Shown: piece by piece, positions 17,383 to 27,882 of the stretch
Position numbering within the stretch: the first letter of the stretch is position 1
Layout of the letters: the number at the start of each line of letters is the position of its first letter
Assembly: GCF_004919085.1 (NCBI RefSeq)
Contig: NZ_STGL01000003.1
Coordinates: 372,001-436,000, forward strand
DNA length: 64,000 bases
Direction: 5' to 3'
DNA from: Nocardioides sp. GY 10127
GTDB lineage: Bacteria > Actinomycetota > Actinomycetes > Propionibacteriales > Nocardioidaceae
Translations under genes and position numbers: made by a program
Notes under the pieces: model-generated
What the model saw: the letters and a program-made list of their open reading frames with translations, nothing else
Database searches by the model: none
What the model was told of the DNA's origin: nothing

Positions 17383-17413
17383 GACAGGCCTGTCGCGACA
17401 ACGCTGTCGCGAC
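17383..17413. promoter_or_regulatory. Cluster of overlapping palindromes upstream of the putative regulator
   Basis: Three dyads lie within 31 bp: GACAGGCCTGTC (17383-17394), TGTCGCGACA (17391-17400) and TGTCGCGAC (17405-17413). All share the half-site TGTC/GACA, spaced about 14 bp. They are 100-130 bp upstream of the minus-strand gene starting at 17280. The rest of the 308-bp gap 17281-17588 holds only two hairpins next to the ABC gene. Confidence 0.45.
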
Positions 17414-17461
17414 CAAGGAGTCCGTGGTCCGCGCGGGTCCGCCTACCGAGGATGACGGACA

Positions 17462-17484
17462 GGGAGGGCGCACCGCGCCCTCCC
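17462..17484 (-). terminator. Perfect 10-bp hairpin downstream of wzt
   Basis: GGGAGGGCGC (17462-17471) and GCGCCCTCCC (17475-17484) form a 10-bp stem with a 3-nt loop about 105 bp beyond the wzt stop; a plausible end of the galactan operon transcript. Confidence 0.5.
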
Positions 17485-17524
17485 CCGCCCCGGTCGGCGG
17501 CGCGCGCCGAGGGACAGGCGGCCC

Positions 17525-17576
17525 GTCGCCGGCCGGGGGCAGCGGCACCCGGGCGGCGGCGGGCCGAGCCGGCGAC
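17525..17576 (-). terminator. Large stem-loop just after wzt
   Basis: GTCGCCGGC (17525-17533) pairs perfectly with GCCGGCGAC (17568-17576) around a 34-nt GC-rich loop, starting 13 bp past the wzt stop. It may act with the hairpin at 17462-17484 to end or protect the operon mRNA. Confidence 0.4.
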
Positions 17577-17588
17577 GGCCAGGCCGAC

Positions 17589-18380
17589 TCAGATGTCGGC
17601 GCCGAGCTCCTCGTCGTCCGCGTTCTCGTCGAACCCGTCCTCGTCGCTGTCGTACTTGACGTAACGGATGCCCTCGTCGACGGGACCGTCGAAGCCCAGG
17701 CGACCGTTCTCCAGCACCAGGACCCGGTCGCACATCTTGCGCACCGAGCCGGCCGCGTGCGAGACGTAGAAGATCGTGCGACCGGAGTCGCGGATCTCCT
17801 GCATCTTGTCGAGGCACTTGCGCTTGAAGGGCTTGTCGCCGACCGCGAGGGCCTCGTCGGCCAGGAAGATGTCGCAGTCGACGTTGACGGCGACGGCGAA
17901 GCCGAGCCGCGCGTACATGCCCGAGGAGTAGTTGCCCACCTGCGAGTCCAGGTGCTTGCCGATCGAGGCGAACTCGACGATCTCGTCGAACTTCGCGTCG
18001 GTCTCCTTCTCGGTCATGCCGCAGACGGCCGCGTTGAGGTAGATGTTCTCGCGGCCGGTCAGCTGCGGGTGGAAGCCCGCGCCGGTGGCGATGAGGCCGG
18101 CGATCCGGCCGCGGGTCAGCACGCGACCCTCGTCCGGCCGCATGACGCCGTTGATGAGCGTGAGCAGGGTCGACTTGCCCGAGCCGTTGAGGCCCATGAG
18201 GCCGATCGACTCGCCCTGCTCGACGGTGAAGGACACGTCGTCGAGGGCCTTGAAGGTGCTCTTCGTGGCCTCGCCGCGCATCTTGGCGACGCTGACCTGC
18301 TTGAAGGTGCGCTGGTAGCGGAGCGTGAACTCCTTCGACACGTTCTCGACCACGATGGACGTCGACTTCGGGTAGCTCAC
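17589..18380 (-). CDS. wzt: Polysaccharide ABC exporter, ATP-binding subunit (Wzt/TagH type)
   Basis: 263 residues from GTG 18378-18380, overlapping the permease stop (GTGA). ATPase motifs: Walker A GLNGSGKST (about 62-70), signature YSSGMYARLGFAV, Walker B CDIFLADEALAVGD and switch His in YVSHAAGSVRKM. The GAGFHPQLTGRENIYLNAAVCGM loop is typical of polysaccharide/teichoic acid exporters, and no carbohydrate-binding C-terminal domain is present, as in mycobacterial Rv3781. A short acidic tail (DSDEDGFDENADDEELGADI) is unusual. With Wzm it should flip the lipid-linked galactan made by GlfT enzymes across the membrane. Last gene of the operon. Confidence 0.92.
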   Translation of the reverse strand: MSYPKSTSIVVENVSKEFTLRYQRTFKQVSVAKMRGEATKSTFKALDDVSFTVEQGESIGLMGLNGSGKSTLLTLINGVMRPDEGRVLTRGRIAGLIATGAGFHPQLTGRENIYLNAAVCGMTEKETDAKFDEIVEFASIGKHLDSQVGNYSSGMYARLGFAVAVNVDCDIFLADEALAVGDKPFKRKCLDKMQEIRDSGRTIFYVSHAAGSVRKMCDRVLVLENGRLGFDGPVDEGIRYVKYDSDEDGFDENADDEELGADI

Positions 18381-19376
18381 GTCAGACGCTCCGGGATCTT
18401 GTTCTCCAGCTTGCGGAAGATCACCTGGGCCAGGACGAGGCAGACGACCGAGACGAGGAGCATCGCCACGCCGTAGGTCCACAGGTCCGAGGGGAGCTCC
18501 GTGCGCGCGGTGGCCGCCGGGTCGCTGGTGGTGCCCACCCAGAACGCCCGCTGCACGAGCAGCACCGCGTCCGCGATCGGGTTGAGCAGGTAGTAGTGCG
18601 CGATGGTGTCGCCGAGCTTGTCGGCCACGAGCCGGAACGGGTAGATCATCGGCACGCTGAACCGCACCAGGTTGGTGAGGATGCTGACCACCGAGGAGAA
18701 GTCCCGGAAGAACACGTTGGCCGCGCTGAACACGATGGCCAGGGCGGTGGCCAGGCACATGATGATGGCCAGCGCCAGCAGCACCGCGACGGGCACCAGC
18801 GGGTCGGGCGTCCACCCGTAGATCCCGCAGACCACCACGAGGATCACGACCTGCGGGCCCACGTGGTAGAGCGAGACGAGCATGCTCGAGACCGGGAACA
18901 TCTCCCGTGGCACGGCCATCTTCCGCACCAGGGACTTGTTCTTGACGATCGAGCGCGTGCCGGCGTTGAAGGTCTCGATGAAGAAGTGGACGACGATCAG
19001 GCCGCAGAACACGTGCACGGCGTAGTTCTCCACGCTGTCGCGGCCCATGAGGAGGCCGAAGACGACGTAGTAGATCGCGAACTGGCTCAGCGGGTTGATG
19101 TAGGACCACAGCAGGCCCAGGGCCGAGCCCGAGTACCGGGACTGGATCTCCCGGCGCACCAGCAGCTTGAGCAGGTAGCGGTGCCGGAAGACCTCGAAGA
19201 TCCCGGGCGCCGGGGACGGCGGGGCCAGCGGCGCGTCCACCTCGTAGGCGGCCTCACGCCCGGCGCCGGCGGTGCCCTCGGGTCCCAGCGGCACCTTGTT
19301 GCCGCGGCCGCCGCGCCGGCGGCCGCCGCCGGAGCCGGCGGCGGGCTCGGTGCCCGCCGCCGTGCTCTCACCGGTC

Positions 19377-19384
<8 letters not shown>
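18377..19384 (-). CDS. wzm: Polysaccharide ABC exporter, permease subunit (Wzm type)
   Basis: 335 residues from ATG 19382-19384 (a GTG two codons earlier at 19390 is possible). An N-terminal cytoplasmic tail of about 60 residues is Gly/Arg/Pro-rich. The ABC-2 permease body follows: RREIQSRYSGSALGLLWSYINPL, YYVVFGLLMG, NYAVHVFCGLIVVHFFIETF, MLVSLYHVGPQVVILVVVCG, AVLLALAIIMCLATALAIVF and TYGVAMLLVSVVCLVLAQVIF, about six membrane spans. Pairs with the following ATPase gene (4-bp overlap) and overlaps glfT2 upstream. Equivalent to Rv3783 in the mycobacterial galactan system. Cargo is inferred from the neighbours. Confidence 0.92.
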
Positions 19385-22597
<3,213 letters not shown>

Positions 22598-23524
22598 TCA
22601 GTCTACGGATGCGGCGGGCAGAGCCCGCATCCCGCGCGCGGAGCGGAGCGCGGAGATCACGTTGCGCGCCTCACCCCGACCGCCGCGCAGGGGGCTCAGC
22701 AGCACCACGAGCAGGGCGAGGAGGTAGGGCTTGGCCCGCACGGCGGCATTCTCCCCGTAGCGGAAGTGCACCGCGAAGAGGTTGCGGTACATGTAGAAGC
22801 CCTTCCAGCCCGCCAGGTCGTGCTGCTGGTCGAAGACGAGCTGGCGCACCAGCACCGCGTCACGCACGGCGAGGATGCGGAAGCCCGCGCGCCGGGCGCG
22901 GATCGCCAGGTCCACGTCGTCGTAGAAGATGAAGAAGGACGGGTCGGGCAGCCCGATCGTCTCCAGGACGCGGCGGCGGAGCATGAGCCCCTCGAAGGCC
23001 ACGTTCTCCAGCTCCACCGTGGCGGGCATCGCGTGCCGGGTGCCGTAGGCGGTCTCCACCGAGGCGGTCTTGGGCTTGAGCACCCAGGGGTGGGTCAGGT
23101 CGAAGCGGACCGCCGCCTTCTCGCACAGCGCGCCGGTCAGGTCCTCGCGCACCGAGAAGAGGGCGTCCTCGTCGAACCCCATGAGCACGGAGAGGCAGTC
23201 GGGGGCCGGGACGACGTCGTCGTCCATGAGCCACACGCGGTCCACCCCCCGCGCCAGCGCCTCCCGGACGCCGCAGTGGAAGCCGCCGGCGCCGCCGACG
23301 TTCTCCTCGCTGGTCACGACCTCGAGCGCGAGCCGCCAGGGCCGGGCGAGCACCTCGGCGGTGTGGTCGGTGGAGGCGTTGTCGACGACGAGGACGAGGT
23401 CGGGAGCGTGCTCCAGGCCCTCCAGCCCCTCGAGCATCCGGGCGAGCAGGTCGGCGCGGTTGTAGGTGACGACCACGATCCCGACGGTCTCGGGCGTGGG
23501 GGGCGTGTCGACGGGGCTGGTCAT
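22598..23524 (-). CDS. GT2 glycosyltransferase of the galactan operon
   Basis: 308 residues from ATG 23522-23524, overlapping the stop of the preceding GT2 gene (ATGA). GT-A motifs: IVVVTYNRADLLARML, LVVDNASTDHT, NVGGAGGFHCGVREAL, RVWLMDDDVVPAPDC (metal-binding DDD) and FIFYDDVDLAIRARRAGF. A hydrophobic C-terminal segment (YLLALLVVLLSPL) may anchor it to the membrane. The GGAGGF motif and DDD pattern are those of GlfT1/rhamnosyl-galactofuranosyl starter enzymes. With GlfT2 and Glf next door, a priming galactofuranosyltransferase is the best guess, but either of the two adjacent GT2 proteins could fill that role. Confidence 0.82.
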   Translation of the reverse strand: MTSPVDTPPTPETVGIVVVTYNRADLLARMLEGLEGLEHAPDLVLVVDNASTDHTAEVLARPWRLALEVVTSEENVGGAGGFHCGVREALARGVDRVWLMDDDVVPAPDCLSVLMGFDEDALFSVREDLTGALCEKAAVRFDLTHPWVLKPKTASVETAYGTRHAMPATVELENVAFEGLMLRRRVLETIGLPDPSFFIFYDDVDLAIRARRAGFRILAVRDAVLVRQLVFDQQHDLAGWKGFYMYRNLFAVHFRYGENAAVRAKPYLLALLVVLLSPLRGGRGEARNVISALRSARGMRALPAASVD

Positions 23525-24543
23525 CGCAGGAACCTCTCGTGGCCGGTGAAGTCGCCGCGCAGGCCGGCGAGCGCGCCGCGCGCGCTCAGCACGAGCCGGC
23601 CCAGGTCGCGGTGGGTGAGCGTGTAGAACCACAGCGTCTTGGCCCAGAAGGCGCCGACGTGGGCCCACCCCCGGTAGGTGCGCAGGTTGACGGTGTTGTT
23701 GCGGGCCATGCAGTAGCCCTTGAGGTCGCTGGGGCTGTGGTTGTACGTGGTGCGGCCGCCCATCATCGGCGTGCCGAGCTGCCCGACGGACGGGTGGCGG
23801 ACCACCGCGTCCGTGACCGTGGCGATGCGGGCCCCGGCCCGCTCGGCGCGCAGCCGGTACTCGTGGTCGTCGCCCCAGATGAAGAACTCCGCGCGCGGGT
23901 AGCCGATCTCCTCGGCCAGCGCCCGGGTGACGAGCACCCCGTTGAACGGGATGACGATGTCGGCGAGGCGGTGCCGCTCCCCCGCTGCCCGCTCGACGTC
24001 GGCCAGCGCGTGCACCACGCGGGTGCCACCGGGCAGGCGGATCGGGAAGACGAGGCGGCCGCCGTCCGCCTCGTCGACGGTGAGCGGGCCCCAGAAGTCG
24101 AGGTCGTCCTCGGCGAGCAGGCGGGTCAGGCAGGACGCGTCGGGCAGGCCGTCGTCGTCCATGAGCCAGACCAGGTCGGCGTCGGTCTCCTCCACGGCGA
24201 CCCGCATGCCCTCGTGGAAGCCGCCCGCTCCCCCGCGGTTGTCGGGCAGGGTGACGGCGCGCAGCCAGGGGTGGGCGGCGGCCTGCTCGGCCAGCAGCGC
24301 GGGCGTGCCGTCGGTGGAGGCGTTGTCGACGACCACGACCTCGCGCAGCGCCGGCTCGGAGGCCACCACCTCGCCCAGCCGGGTCAGCAGGGTCGTCAGG
24401 AGGCCGATCCGGTTGAACGTGACGACGACGGCCGTGACCGTGCGCGCCGGCGCGTCGCCCCCGTCACGGTGCTCCACGTCCTGAGGCTGCCCGTCCTGCT
24501 CCACGACGACCACCCTAGGTGAGCGCGCCGCCCAGCCCGGCAC
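23521..24543 (-). CDS. GT2 glycosyltransferase, GlfT1/WbbL-like
   Basis: Up to 340 residues (GTG 24543; GTG at 24504-24506 or 24511-24513 would remove 10-13 doubtful N-terminal residues). Motifs: TAVVVTFNRIGLLTTLL, VVVDNASTDGTPALL, NRGGAGGFHEGMRVAV, LVWLMDDDGLPDASC and IWGDDHEYRLRAERAG, followed by MARNNTVNLRTYRGW. It resembles rhamnosyl- or first galactofuranosyl-transferases of arabinogalactan linker synthesis. First intact gene of the six-gene operon, 31 bp downstream of a frameshifted secreted-protein gene. It is a paralogue of the next gene, which shares the GGAGGFH and DDD blocks. Exact acceptor unknown. Confidence 0.8.
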   Translation of the reverse strand: MPGWAARSPRVVVVEQDGQPQDVEHRDGGDAPARTVTAVVVTFNRIGLLTTLLTRLGEVVASEPALREVVVVDNASTDGTPALLAEQAAAHPWLRAVTLPDNRGGAGGFHEGMRVAVEETDADLVWLMDDDGLPDASCLTRLLAEDDLDFWGPLTVDEADGGRLVFPIRLPGGTRVVHALADVERAAGERHRLADIVIPFNGVLVTRALAEEIGYPRAEFFIWGDDHEYRLRAERAGARIATVTDAVVRHPSVGQLGTPMMGGRTTYNHSPSDLKGYCMARNNTVNLRTYRGWAHVGAFWAKTLWFYTLTHRDLGRLVLSARGALAGLRGDFTGHERFLR

Positions 24544-24574
24544 CGCCGAGGCCCGCGCCTCCGGTGCACTGACC

Positions 24575-25494
24575 TCAGCGGTACCGGTAGCTCTCCACGG
24601 TCTCCGTGCCCGCGGTGCCGGCGTCCTGCGCCGCGGCCAGCTCGTCCTCGGAGACCACGGGCAGGAGGCGCTGGAGAACGAAGCCGATCCGGCTGCCGAA
24701 GACCGGCGCGCCGTCCTCGTCGGGCCGGTACCCGACGACCTGGAAGTGCCACGTCTGGCCGACCTGCTCCTGGTCGGGCGCGAGCTCGGCCATCCAGCTC
24801 GCGGTCCCGGTCGACCACGGCATCGGGTAGGTCTCCGGGTCGTCGTCGTGCACGCCGATCCCGTCGTAGTAGCCGTCCGCGCCGACGTACCAGTCGATGC
24901 CGCTCGCGAACACGACGTGGCCGCCCCACGCCCCCGAGAAGGTCACCGGGTAGGTGTGACCGGCCACGAGCACGCGCTCGCCGTCGATCGTGTCGACGTC
25001 CACCGTCATGGTCGACGGGTGCCGCACGGCCCGGGCGTACGTGACGTCCACGGCGGGAGACCGCCGCACGACGCTCCCGGTCCGCTTGTCGACCTCCTTG
25101 ACCACGACCTGGAAGGTGCCGTGGGGCTGAAGTTGTTCCAGACGGAGAGGGTCGCCTCCCCGGAGGCACGGTCGACCTTGGCGGCCGCCCCGCGCACCCC
25201 GATCGTCCTCGCCCAGTAGCGGCGGCCCGGGCGCAGCCCCGTGACGCTCACGGTGACAGCGCCCCTGAGCTGGTGGTACTCGAAGCCCACGCAGTCGCAG
25301 TCGGGCTCCACCGAGGTGATGCGCAGCGGGGCGGCCGCGCCCCCCGCGGCCGCGGCCGCCGGGGTGGACGCCGCCCCGGCCGTACCGGCGAGGAGCCCGG
25401 GCGCCCACGCCGCCAGGAGCACGGCGAGGAGCAGGGCGAGCAGGGCGGCCGTACCACGCCGGGTGGGCGGGACGTCGGGCGCGGTGCGGGGCAC
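24575..25494 (-). pseudogene. Frameshifted secreted protein gene (unknown function)
   Basis: Two frames join into one protein of about 306 residues. The first part starts at GTG 25492-25494 behind a strong AGGAGG. It has a signal peptide (ALLALLLAVLLAAWAPGLLAG) and a beta-rich domain ending VSVTGLRPGRRYWARTIG and ATLSVWNNF. The second frame continues with HGTFQVVVKEVDKRTGSVV, a Trp/Tyr-rich domain (YPVTFSGAWGGHVVF, SGIDWYVGADGYYDG) and QVVGYRPDEDG. The frames switch near 25123-25126, a run of four G on the plus strand; one more G there restores a single frame. This is either a sequencing/assembly error or a true disruption. It precedes the galactan operon by 31 bp and might have been its first gene. 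Confidence 0.7.
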
Positions 25495-25643
25495 GGCTCC
25501 TCCTGGGACGCGGCGGCGCAGGCGCCCTCTGCGGTCGCCAGGAGAACGTTGACACCCCGGGACCCCCGGCGCCCGGGCGACGGCGCGGGGTACCCGATTT
25601 CAGGGATGGCCCCCGCTGCTGCCGACTCTGCCAGGGTGGGCAC

Positions 25644-25943
25644 GTGAGCCCGATCGACGCGATGGTCTACGACGCCCAGCACGCCCCCGTGCTGGTGCTG
25701 CTGCTCGTGCTGCCGACGCTGCTGGCCGTGCCGGCGTTGCGCCGCGGGAGCCGGGTCGCGTTCGTGGCGCCGGGCGCGCTCGTCGTCCTGCTGCTCCTGT
25801 GGTTCTGCTACTACGCGCTGGACTGGCCGAACCCGGGCGTCTTCGGCATCCTCGCCGTCGCCCTCGGCCTCAGCGTCGTCGGCCTGGTCGGTGCGCTCCT
25901 CGGCCTCGCGCGGGTGCTGCTGCGGCGCACCGACCCCCGCTGA
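25644..25943 (+). CDS. Small membrane protein, unknown
   Basis: 99 residues, GTG start at 25644. Three hydrophobic segments cover most of it: LVLLLVLPTLLAVPAL, VAFVAPGALVVLLLLWFCYYAL and GILAVALGLSVVGLVGALLGLARVLL. It ends in a basic tail, typical of a small inner-membrane protein with few conserved features. It diverges from the frameshifted secreted-protein gene over 149 bp and converges on the MmyB-like regulator 33 bp away. No domain recognised; codon usage matches neighbours, which supports a real gene. Confidence 0.6.
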   Translation: MSPIDAMVYDAQHAPVLVLLLVLPTLLAVPALRRGSRVAFVAPGALVVLLLLWFCYYALDWPNPGVFGILAVALGLSVVGLVGALLGLARVLLRRTDPR

Positions 25944-25976
25944 GGGCACGCAGGAGGGAACCGTGGGCGGGGCCGC

Positions 25977-26819
25977 TCAGCCCCGGCGGGCCTCCGGCCC
26001 GAGGACGCGGAGCAGCTCGAGCTTCTCGGCCGAGGCACTTCCTGGCTCGGCGGTGAAGACGAGCAGGACGTGGTGCTGCTCGGTGTCGAGGAGGCTCTGG
26101 CAGTACAGCTCCAGGGGGCCCACCTCGGGGTGGGCGAACCGCTTGACCTGCGTCCGGACGTGACCGACCTCGTGCTCGGCCCAGACCGCCGCGAACTCCG
26201 CGCTCGCGCCGAGCAGCGCCTCGACGAGCCGCTCGGCCACGGAGCCGCGACCGTCCCGGGCGTAGGCCTCCCGGAGATCGGCGGCGAACTGCCGGCCGCG
26301 CAGGTCGTGGTCCTCGGGCGGGTAGACCGCCCGGCTCGTGGGGTCGGTGAACCACCGGTACGCCATGAAGCGGGCGTCGCCGGGCAGGGACGTCTCGTCG
26401 CCGAGGAGCGCCAGCGCCAGGTCGTTCTGCACGAGGGTCTCGCCGGTGGGCCCGAGGACGAGGGCCGGGGTGTCGACCAGCCGGTCGAGGACGCGCATGA
26501 CGCCCGCGTCCACGTGGTCGCTGCGGCGCACGCGCGTCGGGGTGCCGTGCCCGGCGAGCCGGAAGAGGTGGTCGCGCTCGGCCAGCGAGAGCCGCAGGCC
26601 GCGCGCGATCGCCCCGAGCATCGGCTCGCTGGGCTGCGGGCCACGCTGCTGCTCCAGCCGGCTGTAGTAGTCGGTCGACATGCCACAGAGCGCGGCGACC
26701 TCCTCGCGACGCAGCCCGCTCGTGCGCCGACGCGGACCGCGGGGCAGGCCCACGTCCTCCGGCTGGAGCGCCTCGCGGCGCGTGCGGAGGAAGTCGGCGA
26801 GCTGGGCGCGGTCCACCAC
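25977..26819 (-). CDS. MmyB-like helix-turn-helix regulator
   Basis: 280 residues; start GTG 26819 or the next GTG codon at 26816. The N-terminal XRE-type helix-turn-helix reads LADFLRTRREAL, GLRREEVAALCGMSTDYYSRLEQQRGPQPSEPMLGAIARGL. Then comes the PAS-like MmyB ligand domain (RVLDRLVDTPALVLGPTGETLVQNDLALALLG, YRWFTDPTSRAVYP, RFAHPEVGPLELYCQSLL). Members usually regulate a neighbouring oxidoreductase gene. Here an SDR lies 24 bp upstream on the same strand, so the two are probably co-transcribed from the promoter before 27677, where an 8-bp dyad sits. Confidence 0.88.
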   Translation of the reverse strand: MVDRAQLADFLRTRREALQPEDVGLPRGPRRRTSGLRREEVAALCGMSTDYYSRLEQQRGPQPSEPMLGAIARGLRLSLAERDHLFRLAGHGTPTRVRRSDHVDAGVMRVLDRLVDTPALVLGPTGETLVQNDLALALLGDETSLPGDARFMAYRWFTDPTSRAVYPPEDHDLRGRQFAADLREAYARDGRGSVAERLVEALLGASAEFAAVWAEHEVGHVRTQVKRFAHPEVGPLELYCQSLLDTEQHHVLLVFTAEPGSASAEKLELLRVLGPEARRG

Positions 26820-26843
26820 GTCATCCTCTCCCGGAGCCCTCGC

Positions 26844-27677
26844 TCACAGGTTCATCCCGCCGGACGCCTCGATCCGCTGGCCGGTGACCCATGCAAAGGC
26901 CGGCGAGGCGATCGCGGCCACCGTGGCACCGATGTCGTCGGGCTCCCCCACGCGTCCCATGGCGATCACCGACGACAGGTGACCGCGGACGTCCTCGTCG
27001 TCGCGCATGGAGCCCCCGCCGAAGTCGGTGCCGGTGGCGCCGGGCGCCACGGTGTTCACCGTGATCCCGCGCGGCGCAAGGGTCTTGGCGAGGTACCGGG
27101 TCCAGACCTCGACGGCGCCCTTGGCCGCCGCGTAGACGGAGTACCCGTCCGCCCCCGTGAAGCGGGCCAGGCCGGTCGAGGTGTTCACGATCCTCCCGCC
27201 GTCGCGCAGCAACGGGGCCAGGGCCTGCGTCAGCATCACCGGGCCGGTGACGTGCGTGTCCAGCAGACGGCGGACCTCGGCCACGTCGGTCTCGCCCAGC
27301 GGCGTCCACCCCGCGTTGCCGGCGTTGTTGACGAGCACGTCCAGCCCGTCGGCGTCGAAGGTGTCGGCCAGCGTCGCGCGGAGGGTGGCGGCGAAGGCCT
27401 CGAAGGTCTCCGGCGCCGTCACGTCGAGCCGCAGCGCCGCCGCGCGGCGCCCCTCCTTCTCGATGCTGCGCACCACGTCGAGCGCCTCCGCCTCGTTGGC
27501 GCGGTAGGTCAGGACGACGTCCGCCCCGCCGCGCGCCAGGTGCAGCGCCTCGCTGCAGCCCAGTCCGCGGTTGCCGCCGGTGACGAGGGCGACGCGGGCG
27601 GCTCCGACGGCCTGGGTGGTGACGGTCTGGGGGGTGGTGGTCTGGGGGGTGGTGGTCGGGGAGGTGTTCTCGGTCAT
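26844..27677 (-). CDS. Short-chain dehydrogenase/reductase
   Basis: 277 residues from ATG 27675-27677 (GGTGGAG ribosome site). A Thr/Pro/Gln-rich N-terminal tail (about 20 residues) comes from a DNA repeat. The classical SDR fold follows: cofactor motif VTGGNRGLG, LVNNAGNAGW, catalytic Ser in IVNTSTGLARF and YxxxK in YAAAKGAVEVW, then PGATGTDF and a C-terminal GQRIEASGGMNL. NADP(H) use is suggested by TYRANE after beta2 but not proven. It leads a two-gene unit with the MmyB-like regulator, suggesting inducible reduction of a carbonyl or quinone; the substrate is not evident. Confidence 0.9.
   Translation of the reverse strand: MTENTSPTTTPQTTTPQTVTTQAVGAARVALVTGGNRGLGCSEALHLARGGADVVLTYRANEAEALDVVRSIEKEGRRAAALRLDVTAPETFEAFAATLRATLADTFDADGLDVLVNNAGNAGWTPLGETDVAEVRRLLDTHVTGPVMLTQALAPLLRDGGRIVNTSTGLARFTGADGYSVYAAAKGAVEVWTRYLAKTLAPRGITVNTVAPGATGTDFGGGSMRDDEDVRGHLSSVIAMGRVGEPDDIGATVAAIASPAFAWVTGQRIEASGGMNL
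27624..27653 (-). repeat. 15-bp direct duplication in the SDR 5' end
   Basis: GGTCTGGGGGGTGGT occurs twice in tandem (27624-27638, 27639-27653), encoding the repeated Thr-Pro-Gln-Thr tail of the SDR. The G runs make it a slippage-prone site. Confidence 0.7.
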
Positions 27678-27724
27678 GGCTCCACCGTCGCGGGCCGGGC
27701 CGGGTCGAGGAAGGCAGCAGTCAT

Positions 27725-27745
27725 CCAGGGACCCGCAGTCCCTGG
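27725..27745. promoter_or_regulatory. Inverted repeat upstream of the SDR/MmyB-like unit
   Basis: CCAGGGAC (27725-27732) and GTCCCTGG (27738-27745) are a perfect 8-bp dyad with a 5-bp spacer, 48 bp upstream of the SDR start. It is well placed to be the operator for the MmyB-like protein encoded in the same unit. Confidence 0.5.
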
Positions 27746-27882
27746 TTCGGGGACGGGCCGCCGCTCGTCGGCCAGCGGCCCCCGAACACACCGCCACCCA
27801 CACTCCGCATAGCGGAATCCGCCGCATCATCTACCCAGTCAGAATGATGTTTTTCGCTTCTACGTACGGATACCCTCGACCC

